From NCBI RefSeq assembly GCF_020509005.1, contig NC_063020.1, positions 3,906,001-3,970,000 on the forward strand: a DNA stretch of 64,000 bases, written 5' to 3'. Made by a program: the position numbers and the translations under genes. Positions 63,101 through 64,000 of the stretch are shown piece by piece (the first letter of the stretch is position 1; the number at the start of each line of letters is the position of its first letter). Origin of the DNA: Fulvia fulva (taxonomy: Eukaryota; Ascomycota; Dothideomycetes; Mycosphaerellales; Mycosphaerellaceae). The notes below the pieces were generated by a model. It did no database searches. It was not told the DNA's origin and saw only the letters and a program-made list of their open reading frames with translations.

Positions 63101-64000
63101 AGGTAGTAAGTAGGTCTATAGTACGTATATTGCTAGGTTACTATAGCTCGTTCTTATTAAAGATAAACATTATATATACCTCTGCTCCTTTCCGCCTTAC
63201 TATCTTCTTAATTGCCTCCGCGCTAACTTCCTAGATGTCGATATCCGGTAGTATCGGCGTAGCTAGTTTCTTTTCGAATAATAGTTTAGCGGTTCGCGGG
63301 CGCTCCTTTATAATTGTGTTAGAGGTTATAGTCTAGACAAAATCTCTATCGTTATCTTCTTCGATAGTAGCTTAATACGCTAGTCGGGTCTTTAGGGTAG
63401 GTTCGAAGGTCTACTTAGTAACTACCGGTTCCTACTTGTCGTTAATACTCTATACCTAGACTAGCTCGCTATCCTATAGGCAATACTCCTTATAGTGCTC
63501 CAAGCCGAGGGTTATAGTACCTAACGTAAAGTAGATACCTAGCTAGTATTTATTATACTAGGGCCTGCCTAGCACGATGTTATACTCTAGATATATAACC
63601 TAGAAGGTTCTAGTCTCCTTATGACTATTGCCGAGTATAAGTTCTAGACTTATATAGTATTCTATTATTTCCGCGGCTGTCGAGCCGTTTACTAACCTAA
63701 GGGCTAGTAGGTTATTTAGCTTAATTAAGGGCAGATTATGTTTTTACGTATAGGAGATGTCGATATACTTAGAATTGATACCGTTATTAAGGAAAGTACA
63801 TACATTTTGCCTATTAGCTATCCCTAGTATTACGAGGTATAAGCCGATAATAGGGTTATGTTCTATTTCTACTATCCTAAGAATATATAATAATAGCTTA
63901 AGCCCTTCGGGTGGCTTTACTAGTAGTGCCTCTTCGTTATGTCTTATATTCTCCTTTTTATATCTACTAGTTGTTACGCTTAAGTAGTAGACTAGGCATT
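60152..64000 (-). mobile_element. gypsy-3: RIPed chromovirus, integrase core deleted, runs off window
   Basis: A left LTR ends at 60294 (GGGCCGTGACA), followed by CTACCTCCCCTTT, the complement of a polypurine tract, so the element reads right to left; the LTR start (60152?) is uncertain. A chromodomain is readable at about 60730-60900 (VGYSKPT-EPAKELIDTTTAS), the integrase C-terminus at about 61020-61110 (YDTYRLDLPRSLSNLYNAF), RNase H at about 61540-61940, RT at about 61980-62780 and protease near 63760-63800 (CTFLNNGINSK). The minus ORF 62409-62630 is an RT fragment still open ([33 protein letters not shown]). Between RNase H and the integrase tail only a linker remains; the zinc domain and D,D,E core are missing. 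Confidence 0.75.

Noticed and set aside
3355..64000. Starship giant element or a secondary-metabolite cluster
   Set aside because: No tyrosine-recombinase captain (DUF3435), no cargo genes and no biosynthetic domains were seen; all content is retroelement or hAT derived.
1..64000. tRNA or rRNA genes
   Set aside because: No cloverleaf with A/B boxes or rRNA core sequence was recognised; the tRNA-like 12-mers at 6837 and 27470 are primer-binding sites.

Overview
The window looks like the genome of a filamentous ascomycete (Pezizomycotina). Two intron-containing genes with short GT-AG introns lie at the extreme left (positions 1-2833). The remaining ~61 kb is a nest of transposable elements. 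Many of the older copies have lost almost all CpA/TpG dinucleotides and gained TpA while keeping CpG, which is the signature of repeat-induced point mutation (RIP). The species cannot be named from sequence alone.

Layout. (1) 1-868: 3' part of a SIMPL-domain (DUF541) gene; 1632-2833: a catalase-like gene. (2) 3191-6249 and 35160-~35710: two halves of one RIP-degraded hAT transposase on the minus strand. The left half is split by a 2434-bp LTR element (3355-5788) that carries only gag plus an antisense Cys-rich/coiled-coil ORF. The two halves are pushed apart by a RIP-degraded minus-strand Ty3/gypsy element ('gypsy-R', 6250-35159, TSD ATGTC). (3) Gypsy-R hosts four young, un-RIPed elements, each with its own 5-bp target duplication: copia-1 (6602-12334, GTTAT), an internally deleted chromovirus gypsy-1 (12719-16613, AGTCT), a full-length chromovirus gypsy-2 (20604-26894, TATAC) and a full-length copia-2 (27235-32849, TAAGG). 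(4) ~35711-~59050: a RIPed Tad-like LINE on the minus strand. It is split by a solo LTR of the gypsy-1 family, which itself contains a second 5'-truncated LINE with a 12-bp TSD, and by a RIPed copia-2 copy (37945-55374, CTTTC). That copia-2 copy contains a RIPed gypsy-2 copy (40109-46398, CCTAT) and a RIPed inverted copia-1 copy (48812-54310, CCCTC). (5) 59051-60151: unresolved AT-rich sequence. (6) ~60152-64000: a further RIPed minus-strand gypsy element running off the window, apparently lacking the integrase core.

How it fits together. The target-site duplications give an explicit relative chronology up to four levels deep. Three families (copia-1, copia-2, gypsy-2) are present both as an open, near-identical-LTR copy and as a heavily RIPed copy. 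This suggests a recent burst into an already mutated TE cluster that RIP has not yet touched. The most unusual object is the gag-only LTR element, whose antisense strand encodes a protein with Zn2Cys6-like cysteine spacing followed by a coiled coil. All assignments are by eye from motifs; no database search was run.
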